The position numbers and the translations under genes were made by a program. The notes below the pieces were generated by a model that searched no databases, was not told the DNA's origin, and saw only the letters and a list, made by a program, of their open reading frames with translations. A stretch of DNA of 64,000 bases from Sphingobium amiense (GTDB lineage: Bacteria; Pseudomonadota; Alphaproteobacteria; Sphingomonadales; Sphingomonadaceae), in assembly GCF_003967075.1 (NCBI RefSeq), contig NZ_AP018664.1, positions 1,488,001 through 1,552,000 of the forward strand. Reading direction: 5' to 3'. Numbering within the stretch: the first letter of the stretch is position 1; every line of letters starts with the position of its first letter. Of the stretch, positions 37,179 to 45,892 are shown one piece after another.

Positions 37179-38234
37179 ATGCGCATGCGAGATTCTTGGC
37201 GTGTTCTTTCCCTGTCTTTGCTCCTCGCGGTCACGGGTGTCGCGTGCGGGCTAATGCCGCAGCAGGCCGCACGGGCGCAGGATGACGCAGGATTTCGCGC
37301 CTATCTCGAAAGCCTGCGGCCAAGGGCACGGGCGATGGGAATTTCCGACGCGACGCTCGATGCGGTCTATCCGACGCTGACGCCCAACCCCCGCGTGGTC
37401 GAGCTGGACCGGAACCAGCCGGGCGGCGGAGCCTATTCCCCCATTCCGAATTTCGAACCCTATCGCCGCGCGCATGTCGACGCCGCGCGGATCGGCCGGG
37501 GGCGGGCGGTCTATCAGGCGAACCGGACCAGGCTCGCCCGCATCGAGGCGGAAACGGGCGTGCCGGACGAGATCATGGTCGCGATCTACGGGCATGAGAC
37601 GAACTATGGCTCCTATGTCGGCGATTTCGACCTGATCCGCTCGCTCGCGACCCTGTCGTGGGAAGGGCGTCGGCGCGACCTGTTCGAACCGGAGCTGCTC
37701 GCGACACTCAAGATGCTGGACAACGGCGTCCCGCGCAGCCGCCTCGTCGGGAGCTGGGCCGGCGCGACGGGATATCCGCAGTTCCTGCCGAGCGTCTATC
37801 TGCGCCTCGCAAGGGACGGCGATGGCGACGGCAAGGCCGATATCTGGACCAGTGAGGCCGATGCTCTGGCATCCATCGCCAATTATTTCGTGCAGTCGGG
37901 CTGGCGCAGGGGGCAGCCTTGGGGTGTCGCCGTCACCGTGCCCTCCGGTTTCGACCGCGCTTCCGTCGCGGCGCGGACCAATCCACCGCGCTGCCCGCGC
38001 GTCTTCAACCGGCACAGCCGCTGGTTGACGATGGCGGAATGGCGGCGCATGGGATTGGCGGTGCAGGGGACGATCTGGCCGGGCGACACGGTGCTCGCGA
38101 CCCTGCTGGAGCCGGACGGGCCGGGCAAGACCGCCTATCTGCTGACCGGCAACTATCGCGCGATCCTGGACTATAACTGTTCCAATTTCTATGCCTTGTC
38201 GGTGGGGTTGCTGGCGGATGCGGTCAAACAATAA
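37179..38234 (+). CDS. MltB-family lytic murein transglycosylase
   Basis: Cleaves peptidoglycan glycan strands in the periplasm, leaving 1,6-anhydroMurNAc ends. A signal peptide (about residues 1-29, ending QAARAQ) precedes the SLT_2 domain: VPDEIMVAIYGHETNYGSYVGDFDLIRSLATLSWEGRRRDLF, in which the Glu of GHETNYG is the likely catalytic acid, and SWAGATGYPQFLPSVYLRLARDGDGDGKADIW. The length suits the MltB family without a C-terminal binding domain. Start ATG 37179 or 37185. It overlaps the RlpA-like gene, and its products could feed the AmgK/MurU recycling pathway. Confidence 0.9.
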   Translation: MRMRDSWRVLSLSLLLAVTGVACGLMPQQAARAQDDAGFRAYLESLRPRARAMGISDATLDAVYPTLTPNPRVVELDRNQPGGGAYSPIPNFEPYRRAHVDAARIGRGRAVYQANRTRLARIEAETGVPDEIMVAIYGHETNYGSYVGDFDLIRSLATLSWEGRRRDLFEPELLATLKMLDNGVPRSRLVGSWAGATGYPQFLPSVYLRLARDGDGDGKADIWTSEADALASIANYFVQSGWRRGQPWGVAVTVPSGFDRASVAARTNPPRCPRVFNRHSRWLTMAEWRRMGLAVQGTIWPGDTVLATLLEPDGPGKTAYLLTGNYRAILDYNCSNFYALSVGLLADAVKQ

Positions 38235-39162
38235 AGGCGCGGCGCTCGCCATCCTGCTGCTGGCGGCGGCATGGCCGGACGCAGGACTCGGGCAGAGCCG
38301 TGGGCCGGCGGTCGACGGACCAGCCGTGCTGGGCGCGCCTTATGATGTGGGCGGGACGACCTATACACCCGCCGATCCCGTTTATTATGACGAGGTCGGC
38401 TATGCCGCACTGACCGACGCTGGGAGCAGGGACGGCAAGACCGTCACGGGCGAGGCATTTGCCCCCGATAGCGTCGTGGGCGCCCATAAAACGCTTCCGC
38501 TGCCAGCCTATGTCGAAGTGACGGCGCTCGATAGCGGGCGGACGATACTTGGCCGCCTGAACGACCGCGGCCCGATGGCCAATGACCGGATCATTGCCCT
38601 GTCGCCGGGAGCAGCGGCGCAGCTCGGAGTAGCGGCAGGGGGCGCAGTGCGCGTTCGGCGTGTAAACCCGCCCGAGCAGGAGCGCGCCATCCTGCGGTCC
38701 GGGGGCAGGGCGGCGGAACGGCTGCCGACGCCCGCCCCGCTGCTCAAGGCTCTGCGCGCGAAGTTGCCTCCGGCTCCGGCCCATGCGGCAGCGCCGCCCG
38801 TCCGTCCTGCCAAAGCGGAGCCGGTCGCCAGATCCCGCCCCGGCGCGGACTTCGACCGCCCGTCTCCTCCAACGGCCGCTCCACCTCCCAAAGCGCCGCC
38901 AAAAGCGGTCATTCCGGCTCCCGCGCCTGTGAAGGCGACCGCGCCCGATGGCCGCTACATCGTTCAGCTCGGCGCCTTTTCCACGCAGGCGCGGGCGAAG
39001 GCTCTGGCCGGTCGCGTGGGTGGACGGGTGGAACAGGCGGGCGCTCTCTGGCGCGTGCGGATGGGACCGTTCGCGACGCGGGAGGCGGCGCAGGCGGCGC
39101 TGAAGACTGCCGCCGCCAAGGGGGTTGAGAATGGCTCCGTCATCCCGCATGACGGGCGCTAG
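38218..39162 (+). CDS. rlpA: RlpA-like lytic transglycosylase with SPOR domain
   Basis: A 314-aa exported septal protein. After a signal peptide (ALAILLLAAAWPDAGLGQ) comes the double-psi beta-barrel RlpA domain (TGEAFAPDSVVGAHKTLPLPAYVEVTAL...GRLNDRGPMANDRIIALSPGAAAQLG, with the catalytic Asp in NDRGP), a long Pro/Ala-rich linker, and a C-terminal SPOR domain (GRYIVQLGAFSTQARAKALAGRVGG) that binds denuded septal glycans. The ATG at 38218 overlaps the end of the MltB-like gene by 17 bases. Confidence 0.9.
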   Translation: MRSNNKGAALAILLLAAAWPDAGLGQSRGPAVDGPAVLGAPYDVGGTTYTPADPVYYDEVGYAALTDAGSRDGKTVTGEAFAPDSVVGAHKTLPLPAYVEVTALDSGRTILGRLNDRGPMANDRIIALSPGAAAQLGVAAGGAVRVRRVNPPEQERAILRSGGRAAERLPTPAPLLKALRAKLPPAPAHAAAPPVRPAKAEPVARSRPGADFDRPSPPTAAPPPKAPPKAVIPAPAPVKATAPDGRYIVQLGAFSTQARAKALAGRVGGRVEQAGALWRVRMGPFATREAAQAALKTAAAKGVENGSVIPHDGR

Positions 39163-39196
39163 ACGCGATTCCGGGGAAGTGAAAGACTTGAAGACC

Positions 39197-40360
39197 ATGA
39201 AGAAGAGCCTTGCTATCCTCCTCGCCGCCGGGTTGCTGGCATCGCCGCTGATCGCCGCCGCGCCGCCCTATACCAGCGAAGCGCCGATCGCTTATATGAA
39301 GGATCTGTCGTCGGGCGCGGTGCTTTACGACAAGGGCGGCGAAACGCGGATGCCGCCCGCCTCCATGGCCAAGATGATGACGGCGCATGTCGCCTTCCGC
39401 CTGATCCAGAAGGGCGATCTGAAGCTCGACACGAAATTCACCGTTCGCCCCGAAACGTGGAAGCAGTGGCACGGTCCCGCCGCCGGTTCGACCATGTTCC
39501 TTTCCGCGGGCGAGCAGGTATCGGTCGAAAATCTTCTGCACGGCATCGTGACGCTGTCGGGCAACGATGCCTGCGTCGTTCTGGCCGAAGGGATCGCGGG
39601 AACGGAGCAGGCTTTCGTCGCGCTGATGAACGAGGAGGCCAAGCGGCTCGGCCTTCGGAACAGCCATTTCGGCACCAGCAACGGCTGGCCCGATGAAGGC
39701 GTCACCTATGTGACGGCGGAGGATCTTGCCAAGCTGGCGCAGGCCACGGTCGAGGAGACGCCCGACCTCTACAAGCGCTTCTACGCCACCACGTCCTTCA
39801 CCTGGGGCAAGACCATGGGCGGGGCCGACATCCAGCAGGCCAACCGCAATCCCATCCTGGGCAAGATCGCGGGGGCGGACGGCCTCAAGACCGGGCATAC
39901 CGAGGAAGCGGGCTATGGCTTCACGGGATCGGCGGAACAGGATGGCCGCCGGCTGGTGATGGTGGTCGCGGGCCTGCCGACCTTCAACAGCCGGATTTCC
40001 GAATCGGTCCGCTTCATGGACTGGGGCTTCAAGGCTTGGAAGGCGCAGCCGCTGTTCAAAAAGGGGCAGACGGTCGAAACTGCCGAGGTGCAACTGGGCA
40101 GCGCGACGAGCGTGCCTCTGGTCGCCCCGCAGAATCTGGCCGTCACGATGCCGCGCACGGCATCTGCCAATGTGCAGGTGAAGGTCGTTTACACCGGCCC
40201 GATCAAGGCGCCCATCGCGAAAGGCCAGCAGATCGCGCAGCTCATCGTGCAGACGCCCGACACGCCGCCGCAGATCATGCCGCTGGTGGCGGGTGAGGAT
40301 GTGAGCGAGGCGGGCTTCTTCGGCCGGCTGTGGAACGGCATGAAGTCGCTCTTCGCTTGA
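39197..40360 (+). CDS. D-alanyl-D-alanine carboxypeptidase (DacA/DacC family)
   Basis: A low-molecular-weight penicillin-binding protein that trims the terminal D-Ala from peptidoglycan stems. Residues 1-21 are a signal peptide; the active motifs are Ser56-Met-Ala-Lys59 (PPASMAKMM), SGND and LKTGHTEEAG. A PBP5-type C-terminal beta domain follows, ending with an amphipathic segment GFFGRLWNGMKSLFA that should attach it to the inner membrane. 387 aa is normal. It is followed by tmk with a 4-base overlap. Confidence 0.95.
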   Translation: MKKSLAILLAAGLLASPLIAAAPPYTSEAPIAYMKDLSSGAVLYDKGGETRMPPASMAKMMTAHVAFRLIQKGDLKLDTKFTVRPETWKQWHGPAAGSTMFLSAGEQVSVENLLHGIVTLSGNDACVVLAEGIAGTEQAFVALMNEEAKRLGLRNSHFGTSNGWPDEGVTYVTAEDLAKLAQATVEETPDLYKRFYATTSFTWGKTMGGADIQQANRNPILGKIAGADGLKTGHTEEAGYGFTGSAEQDGRRLVMVVAGLPTFNSRISESVRFMDWGFKAWKAQPLFKKGQTVETAEVQLGSATSVPLVAPQNLAVTMPRTASANVQVKVVYTGPIKAPIAKGQQIAQLIVQTPDTPPQIMPLVAGEDVSEAGFFGRLWNGMKSLFA

Positions 40361-40983
40361 CCACCGGGCGCTTCATCACGCTGGAAGGCGGCGAGGGGGC
40401 GGGCAAATCGACGCAGCTCCGCGCGCTGGCGCAGGCTCTACGCCAGCGCGGCATCGAGGTCGTCGAGACGCGCGAGCCGGGCGGCAGCGACGGGGCGGAG
40501 GCGATCCGCACGCTGCTGCTGACGGGCGGCGCCGACCGATGGAGTCCACGCGCCGAAGCGCTGCTGTTCGCCGCCGCGCGCGCGGACCATGTCGAAAAGA
40601 CGATCCGCCCCGCGCTGGTGCGGGGCGCATGGGTTCTGTCCGACCGTTTTCTCGATTCGAGCCGCGCCTATCAGGGGCAGGGCGACCTCACTGACGCAGA
40701 CATCGTGACGCTGCACCGCATCGGCAGCGGCGGCTTCCTGCCCGACCGGACGCTTCTTCTGACCCTGCCGGAGGATCAGGCCGCGAGCCGGGCGCAGGCG
40801 CGCGATGGCGACGCAACGGACCGGATCGGAGGGCGATCCAGCGACTTTCATCGCGCGGTCAGCGAAGCCTTCGTCAGCTTTGCCGAAACGGAGCGGGCGA
40901 GGGTTCGGGCGGTCGACGCTTCCGGTCAAGTGGAGGATGTGACGGCCCGGCTCCTCGCCGCCATCGCGGACCTGCTGCCGTGA
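40357..40983 (+). CDS. tmk: Thymidylate kinase
   Basis: Phosphorylates dTMP to dTDP for DNA synthesis. It has P-loop LEGGEGAGKSTQLRAL, REPGGSDGAEAIR, the DR(Y/F)-type LSDRFLDSSRAYQG, and a lid with RDGDATDRIGG. The 208-aa form uses a TTG at 40357 overlapping the dac stop; a GTG at 40330 is also possible, and no clear ribosome site decides. It overlaps holB by 4 bases. Confidence 0.95.
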   Translation: MTTGRFITLEGGEGAGKSTQLRALAQALRQRGIEVVETREPGGSDGAEAIRTLLLTGGADRWSPRAEALLFAAARADHVEKTIRPALVRGAWVLSDRFLDSSRAYQGQGDLTDADIVTLHRIGSGGFLPDRTLLLTLPEDQAASRAQARDGDATDRIGGRSSDFHRAVSEAFVSFAETERARVRAVDASGQVEDVTARLLAAIADLLP

Positions 40984-41948
40984 CGCGCCTGCTGGGGCAT
41001 GATGCGCAAGCGCGGATGCTGCTCGCGTCGGCCGCAGGCGGGCGGATGCATCATGGCTGGATATTGGCCGGTCCTAGGGGAATCGGGAAGGGCGGTTTCG
41101 CCCGCTCGCTGGCGATGCGGCTGCTGGCGGACGCGGCTGGCCCTGCGGTCCCCGGAGACGGGCTGGATGTGCCCGACGATCACCCGATCCGCAAGCTGAT
41201 CGAAGCGTCGGCGCATCCCGACTATGCCGAACTGTCACCACTGGAGAAGGATGGCGTCACCGCCCGCAACATCAGCGTGGATCAGGTGCGCGGCCTTCAG
41301 CGGCTGATCCAGTCGGCGCCTTCGCTGTCCGAACGGCGGATCATCCTGATCGACAGCGCCGACGATCTGGAGCGCGGCGCGGCCAACGCCCTTCTCAAAA
41401 TTCTGGAAGAGCCACCCGCCAACCTGCTGTTTTTCCTCGTCAGCCACGCGCCGGGACGATTGCTGCCGACGATCCGGTCGCGTTGCCGCACGCTCCGCTT
41501 CGATCCGCTGGACGACGCGGCGATGCGCGCGGTGCTGAGGGGAGCCGACGAAACACTGTCTCCGCAGGAGGTCGATGCGCTGGTGCGCGCGGGCAACGGG
41601 TCGCCGGGGCAGGCGCTGCGCTATGCGGGACTCAATCTGTCCGACATCGAACGGGCGCTGGCCGGGCTGGCGTCCGCGCCCGATCCCGGCAACCGGCAGA
41701 AGCTGGCTCTGGCGAAGGCGCTCGCGCTGAAATCGGCGAGACCGCGATATGAGGCGTTTCTGGAACGCGCGCCCGCCTTCATCGCCGAAGCGGCGCGGCA
41801 CCGGCGGGGCGCGGCGCTGGGCGATGCGCTCGACCGTTGGGAGAAGGCGCGCCATCTGGCGGGCGGCGCCGTCATCCTGTCGCTCGATCCCGCAGCGGTG
41901 GTGTTCGAACTGGCGGGCCATGTCTCCGCGCTTGCGCCACCGCCCTGA
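40980..41948 (+). CDS. holB: DNA polymerase III subunit delta'
   Basis: A clamp-loader subunit of the replicative polymerase. The 322-aa product starts at GTG 40980 (TRLLGHDAQARMLLASAAGGRMHHGWILAGPRGIGKG) with a P-loop-like GPRGIGKGGFA, ISVDQVRGLQRLI, ALLKILEEPPANLLFFLVSHAPGRLLPTIRSRCRTLRF (the SRC clamp-loader motif). It lacks the zinc-binding cysteines of E. coli delta'. Overlap with tmk suggests coupled expression, a common alphaproteobacterial arrangement with metG and tatD after it. Confidence 0.93.
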   Translation: MTRLLGHDAQARMLLASAAGGRMHHGWILAGPRGIGKGGFARSLAMRLLADAAGPAVPGDGLDVPDDHPIRKLIEASAHPDYAELSPLEKDGVTARNISVDQVRGLQRLIQSAPSLSERRIILIDSADDLERGAANALLKILEEPPANLLFFLVSHAPGRLLPTIRSRCRTLRFDPLDDAAMRAVLRGADETLSPQEVDALVRAGNGSPGQALRYAGLNLSDIERALAGLASAPDPGNRQKLALAKALALKSARPRYEAFLERAPAFIAEAARHRRGAALGDALDRWEKARHLAGGAVILSLDPAAVVFELAGHVSALAPPP

Positions 41949-41991
41949 AAAGCGGCTTTGCGGCGGGGCGATCAGAAGGTAGGGAGGCGGC

Positions 41992-43563
41992 ATGTCGAAG
42001 CCTTTCACGATCACCACCGCCATCTCCTATCCCAATGGCCGCCCGCATATCGGCCACGCCTATGAAGTGATCGCCACCGACGCGATCGCCCGTTTCCAGC
42101 GGATGATGGGGCGCGACGTCTTCTTCCAGACCGGCACCGACGAACATGGCCTGAAAATGGCGCAGACGGCGCGGGCGAGGGGTATCGAACCGCGTGCGCT
42201 AGCGGATGAAATGGCGTCCTATTTCAGGGAGATGAACGACAGGCTGAACATCAGCTATGATCGCTTCATCCGTACCAGCGAGCCGGATCATCACCGCGCC
42301 AGTCAGGCGATCTGGCAGGCGATGGAGGCCAGCGGCGACCTCTATCTCGGCCGCTATGAAGGCTGGTATTCGGTCCGCGACGAAGCCTTTTACGACGAGA
42401 AAGAGATTGTCGAGGGGGAAGGGGGCGCAAAGCTCTCGCCGCAGGGCACGCCGGTCGAATGGACGGTGGAGGAAAGCTGGTTCTTCCGCCTGTCCGCCTA
42501 TCAGGACCGTCTGCTGGCGCTTTATCGCGATCAGCCCGACTTCATCCAGCCCGAAAGCCGCCGCAACGAAATCCTGCGCTTCGTCGAAGGCGGGCTGTCC
42601 GACCTCAGCGTCTCGCGCACCAGCTTCGACTGGGGCGTCAAGGTTCCGGGCGCGGAGGGGCATGTCATGTATGTGTGGGTGGACGCGCTCACCAATTATC
42701 TGACCGGCTGCGGCTATCCCGACGACGCCGATCGCATGGCGCGCTACTGGGCGGAGGGCGGCGACATCACGCACATCATCGGCAAGGATATCGTGCGTTT
42801 TCATACCGTTTACTGGCCAGCCTTCCTGATGAGCGCGAAGCTGCCGCTGCCGCGCCGGGTGTTCGGCCATGGCTTCCTCCTCAACCGCGGCGAGAAAATG
42901 TCGAAGTCGGTCGGCAATGTCGCCGACCCGATGGCTCTGGCTGACACATTCGGCGTCGATCAGCTCCGCTATTTCCTGCTGTCCGAAGTCACCTTCGGCA
43001 ATGACGGCAGCTACAGCGCGGAAGCCATCGTCCAGCGCTCGAACAGCGATCTTGGCAACGCATTCGGCAATCTCGCTCAGCGGACGTTGAGCTTCATCGC
43101 CAAGAATCTGGGCGGGCGGCTTCCGGCGATCAACAATCGGGCCGAGGCAGACGAAGAACTGCTCACGCTGATCGACCGCGCCGTGCGGATGGACATGCCC
43201 AAAGCCATGGACGAACTGGCCCCGTCCGTGGCCATCGACCACTGGCTGCGCGCCGCCTTCGCCTGCAACCAGTATATCGACGCGCAGGCACCATGGACCC
43301 TGCGCAAGACCGATCCCGAGCGGATGGAGGTGGTGCTGGCGACGCTCTATGTCGCCATCGCGCAACTCGCGGTCGCCATCCTGCCCGTCATTCCGGCGAG
43401 CGCCGCCGCCCTGCTCGACCATATGGGCGTGCCGGCGGACAAGCGCCGGTATGACGCCATCGGATCGAACTGGTATGATGACCTTGTCCAGAGCGGCTTC
43501 ACCATCGAAGCGCCGAGGCCGCTCTTCCCGCGTCTGGAACTGCCCGACGCGCAGGAGGCGTGA
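41992..43563 (+). CDS. metG: Methionyl-tRNA synthetase
   Basis: Class I synthetase for tRNA-Met (523 aa). HIGH motif in ISYPNGRPHIGHAYE, KMSKS in RGEKMSKSVGNVADP, plus WVDALTNYLTG. It ends at the anticodon-binding helical domain and lacks the C-terminal EMAP/Trbp111-like dimer domain, as in the short MetRS type of many alphaproteobacteria. It lies 43 bases after holB. Confidence 0.97.
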   Translation: MSKPFTITTAISYPNGRPHIGHAYEVIATDAIARFQRMMGRDVFFQTGTDEHGLKMAQTARARGIEPRALADEMASYFREMNDRLNISYDRFIRTSEPDHHRASQAIWQAMEASGDLYLGRYEGWYSVRDEAFYDEKEIVEGEGGAKLSPQGTPVEWTVEESWFFRLSAYQDRLLALYRDQPDFIQPESRRNEILRFVEGGLSDLSVSRTSFDWGVKVPGAEGHVMYVWVDALTNYLTGCGYPDDADRMARYWAEGGDITHIIGKDIVRFHTVYWPAFLMSAKLPLPRRVFGHGFLLNRGEKMSKSVGNVADPMALADTFGVDQLRYFLLSEVTFGNDGSYSAEAIVQRSNSDLGNAFGNLAQRTLSFIAKNLGGRLPAINNRAEADEELLTLIDRAVRMDMPKAMDELAPSVAIDHWLRAAFACNQYIDAQAPWTLRKTDPERMEVVLATLYVAIAQLAVAILPVIPASAAALLDHMGVPADKRRYDAIGSNWYDDLVQSGFTIEAPRPLFPRLELPDAQEA

Positions 43564-43567
43564 CGCC

Positions 43568-44341
43568 GTGCTGATCGACAGCCATTGCCACCTGAATTAC
43601 AAAGGCTTGGTCGAGGATCAGGGCAACGTCCTGCAACGCGCGCGGGACCGGGGCGTGACGACGATGCTCAACATCGCCACCCGCGAAAGCGAGTGGGACG
43701 ATGTGCTCGGCACCGCGATCCGCGCGCCGGACGTGTGGGCGACGGTCGGCATTCATCCCCACGAAGCCGACGAGCATCCCCATGTCGATACCGCCAAGCT
43801 GGTCGAACGGGCGGCGCATCCGCGTGTCGTCGGGATCGGCGAAACCGGCCTCGATTATTATTACGACCATAGCGACCGGGACCGTCAGCGGCGCAGCTTT
43901 CGCGCGCATATCGCCGCCTGCCGAGAGACCGGATTGCCGCTTATCGTCCACACCCGCGATGCCGAGAAGGACACGCTCGCCATCCTGCGCGAAGAGAGGG
44001 AGGAGGGGGCTTATGGCGGCGTCATCCACTGTTTCACCGCCAGCGGCGCCTTTGCCGATGCCGCGATGGATCTGGGCTTCTACATCAGCCTTTCGGGCAT
44101 CGTGACCTTCAAAAGCGCGAAGGATCTTCAGGAGACGGCGAAGCGCCTGCCGCTCGACCGGCTGCTGATCGAAACGGACTCGCCCTTCCTCGCGCCCGTC
44201 CCGCATCGCGGCAAGCCGTGCGAGCCGGCCTATGTCGCCGATACCGCCCGCTTCCTCGCCGAACTGAGGGGGGAAAGCGTCGAGCGACTGGCCGAGGCGA
44301 CTTCGGCCAACTTCCGCACGCTCTTTTCGAAGGTCGCATGA
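43568..44341 (+). CDS. tatD: TatD family hydrolase (Mg-dependent DNase)
   Basis: A 257-aa TIM-barrel metallohydrolase of the TatD/YcfH group, linked in other bacteria to exonuclease and tRNA end activities. Metal ligands appear in LIDSHCHLNY, VGIGETGLDYYYDHSDRDRQ, PLIVHTRDAEKD, GVIHCFTAS and IETDSPFLAPVPHRGKPCEPAYV. The start is a GTG at 43568 after the metG stop. It is coupled to the next gene by an ATGA overlap. Confidence 0.94.
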   Translation: MLIDSHCHLNYKGLVEDQGNVLQRARDRGVTTMLNIATRESEWDDVLGTAIRAPDVWATVGIHPHEADEHPHVDTAKLVERAAHPRVVGIGETGLDYYYDHSDRDRQRRSFRAHIAACRETGLPLIVHTRDAEKDTLAILREEREEGAYGGVIHCFTASGAFADAAMDLGFYISLSGIVTFKSAKDLQETAKRLPLDRLLIETDSPFLAPVPHRGKPCEPAYVADTARFLAELRGESVERLAEATSANFRTLFSKVA

Positions 44342-45129
44342 GCCTGACCGTCACGATCCTGGGGTGCGGCACCTCCTCGGGCGTGCCGCGCATCGGGAAT
44401 GACTGGGGCGATTGCGATCCGAACGAGCCGAAGAACCGGCGCACGCGCGTGTCCATTCTGGTCGAGAGCGCGACGACGCGAATCCTCGTCGATACCTCGC
44501 CCGACATGCGGCAGCAGTTGCTGGCGGCGGACGTGATCGACATCGACGCGATCCTGTGGACGCATGACCATGCCGATCATTGCCATGGCATCGACGATGT
44601 GCGGCAGATATTCCATCGCCGCCGCGCCGCCGTGCCGGGTTATGGCCGGGCGAAAACCATGGAGCATCTGCGCGGCCGCTTCACCTACGCCTTCGAAGGC
44701 CGGGAGGGTTATCCGCCCACCATCGCGGCGCACGATCTGCCCGATGGGCTGCGGATCGGGGACATCATGGTCGCGTGCGTCGATATGCCGCATGGGCACA
44801 TATATTCCACCGGCTTCCGCTTCAGCCACGGCGGCAGCCATGTCGGCTATGCCACGGATTTTCATGATATAACGCCGGACATGCTGGCGCTGTTCGACGG
44901 GCTTGATCTCTGGGTCGTGGACGCCCTGCGGGAAAAGCCGCACCCCACGCATCCGCATCTTGCCATGACGCTGGACGGGATCGCAGCGGCGGCCCCGAAG
45001 CGCGCGGTCCTGACGCATATGGATCAGAGCATGGATTATGCGACCCTTTGCAAGACCCTGCCGCCGGGCGTTGAACCGGGCTATGACGGGATGATAGTGA
45101 CGGTTCCTTCGAACGAACGGGAGGCATGA
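44338..45129 (+). CDS. Metallo-beta-lactamase fold hydrolase (PhnP-like)
   Basis: A 263-aa cytosolic metal-dependent phosphodiesterase-like enzyme. It starts TVTILGCGTSSGVPRIG and carries the dinuclear site WTHDHADHCHGIDDVR (HxHxDH), CVDMPHGH and a late LTHMDQSMDY. The fold group includes PhnP cyclic phosphodiesterases; there are no phn genes here, so the true substrate is unknown. It overlaps both neighbours with ATGA junctions. Confidence 0.9.
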   Translation: MSLTVTILGCGTSSGVPRIGNDWGDCDPNEPKNRRTRVSILVESATTRILVDTSPDMRQQLLAADVIDIDAILWTHDHADHCHGIDDVRQIFHRRRAAVPGYGRAKTMEHLRGRFTYAFEGREGYPPTIAAHDLPDGLRIGDIMVACVDMPHGHIYSTGFRFSHGGSHVGYATDFHDITPDMLALFDGLDLWVVDALREKPHPTHPHLAMTLDGIAAAAPKRAVLTHMDQSMDYATLCKTLPPGVEPGYDGMIVTVPSNEREA

Positions 45130-45758
45130 TGGGCGGCACGGATCAGGCGGCATCGACGATCTGGTATGTGCTGGCGATCATATTGGTGGCGTCGGCCCTG
45201 ATCGGACGGCGCGTGGCCCTGGGCGGACTGGTGCGCATGGCATTGCTCTGGGTCGCGATCTTCGCGGCCTTGCTCGGCCTGTTCAGCTTCGGACAGCGGC
45301 AGGGCTATCTGACAGGCCGCTGGGGCGCGCAGAGCAGCGAGGTGGGAGAGCAGGATACGACGCCGGTCTTGCCCAAGGCCCGCGCGGAGGGAGAAACGCT
45401 GCGCATTCCGGTTGCGGCCGACGGGCATTATTGGGTCGAAGGCACCATCAATGGCACTCCGGCACGCTTCCTGATCGACAGCGGCGCGACGATCACGGCA
45501 TTGTCGGAGGAAACCGCGCGGGCTGCCGGTCTCAACTATGATGTCGGGGAACCCGGCGTCGTCATGACCACAGCCAACGGTCAGGTCGAGGCCCGGCGGT
45601 CGAGCGTCGCGCGCCTGGCGTTCGGTCCGGTCGCGGCGAGCGATCTGCCGGTCGTGGTGTCACCGGCGTTCGGCAATATCAACGTGGTGGGCATGAACCT
45701 GTTGTCGAAGCTCAAAAGCTGGGGCGTGCAGAATGGCGAAATGGTGCTGACGCCATGA
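45126..45758 (+). CDS. Membrane-anchored retropepsin-like aspartic protease (clan AA)
   Basis: A 210-aa protein with two N-terminal membrane helices (STIWYVLAIILVASALIG and ALLWVAIFAALLGLFSFG) and a C-terminal single-lobe aspartyl protease domain: FLIDSGATITALSEETARAAGL contains the DSGAT catalytic motif, followed by NVVGMNLLSKL. Such proteins act as homodimers and face the periplasm; the substrate is unknown. The start at 45126 overlaps the MBL gene stop as ATGA; ATG 45129 directly follows. Confidence 0.88.
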   Translation: MMGGTDQAASTIWYVLAIILVASALIGRRVALGGLVRMALLWVAIFAALLGLFSFGQRQGYLTGRWGAQSSEVGEQDTTPVLPKARAEGETLRIPVAADGHYWVEGTINGTPARFLIDSGATITALSEETARAAGLNYDVGEPGVVMTTANGQVEARRSSVARLAFGPVAASDLPVVVSPAFGNINVVGMNLLSKLKSWGVQNGEMVLTP

Positions 45759-45771
45759 TTTCTCCGGGGGA

Positions 45772-45801
45772 TAAAGAGACAGCGATGTAGACAGCTAACG
45801 G
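45772..45801 (+). repeat. Copy 2 of a roughly 30-bp intergenic repeat
   Basis: The 17-mer GACAGCGATGTAGACAG (45778-45794) is identical to 29213-29229, with TAAAG upstream and TAACGG downstream in both. It lies 14 bases after the protease stop and before an AT-rich stretch. Confidence 0.6.
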
Positions 45802-45824
45802 AGTTTTCTGCATCTGAATTTTAC

Positions 45825-45838
45825 ATAATATATATTAT
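45825..45838. promoter_or_regulatory. AT-rich stretch with 14-bp palindrome upstream of mazG
   Basis: ATAATATATATTAT is a perfect palindrome inside 45813-45855, a region of nearly pure A/T in a GC-rich genome. It lies about 55 bases before the mazG start and may be a promoter, a melting site or a protein-binding site. No clear -35 box is seen. Confidence 0.4.
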
Positions 45839-45892
45839 CGAACAAAATATTCATTGCCCTCAATCTGCCCCTCTCGAAATCTGGACGCCTGA

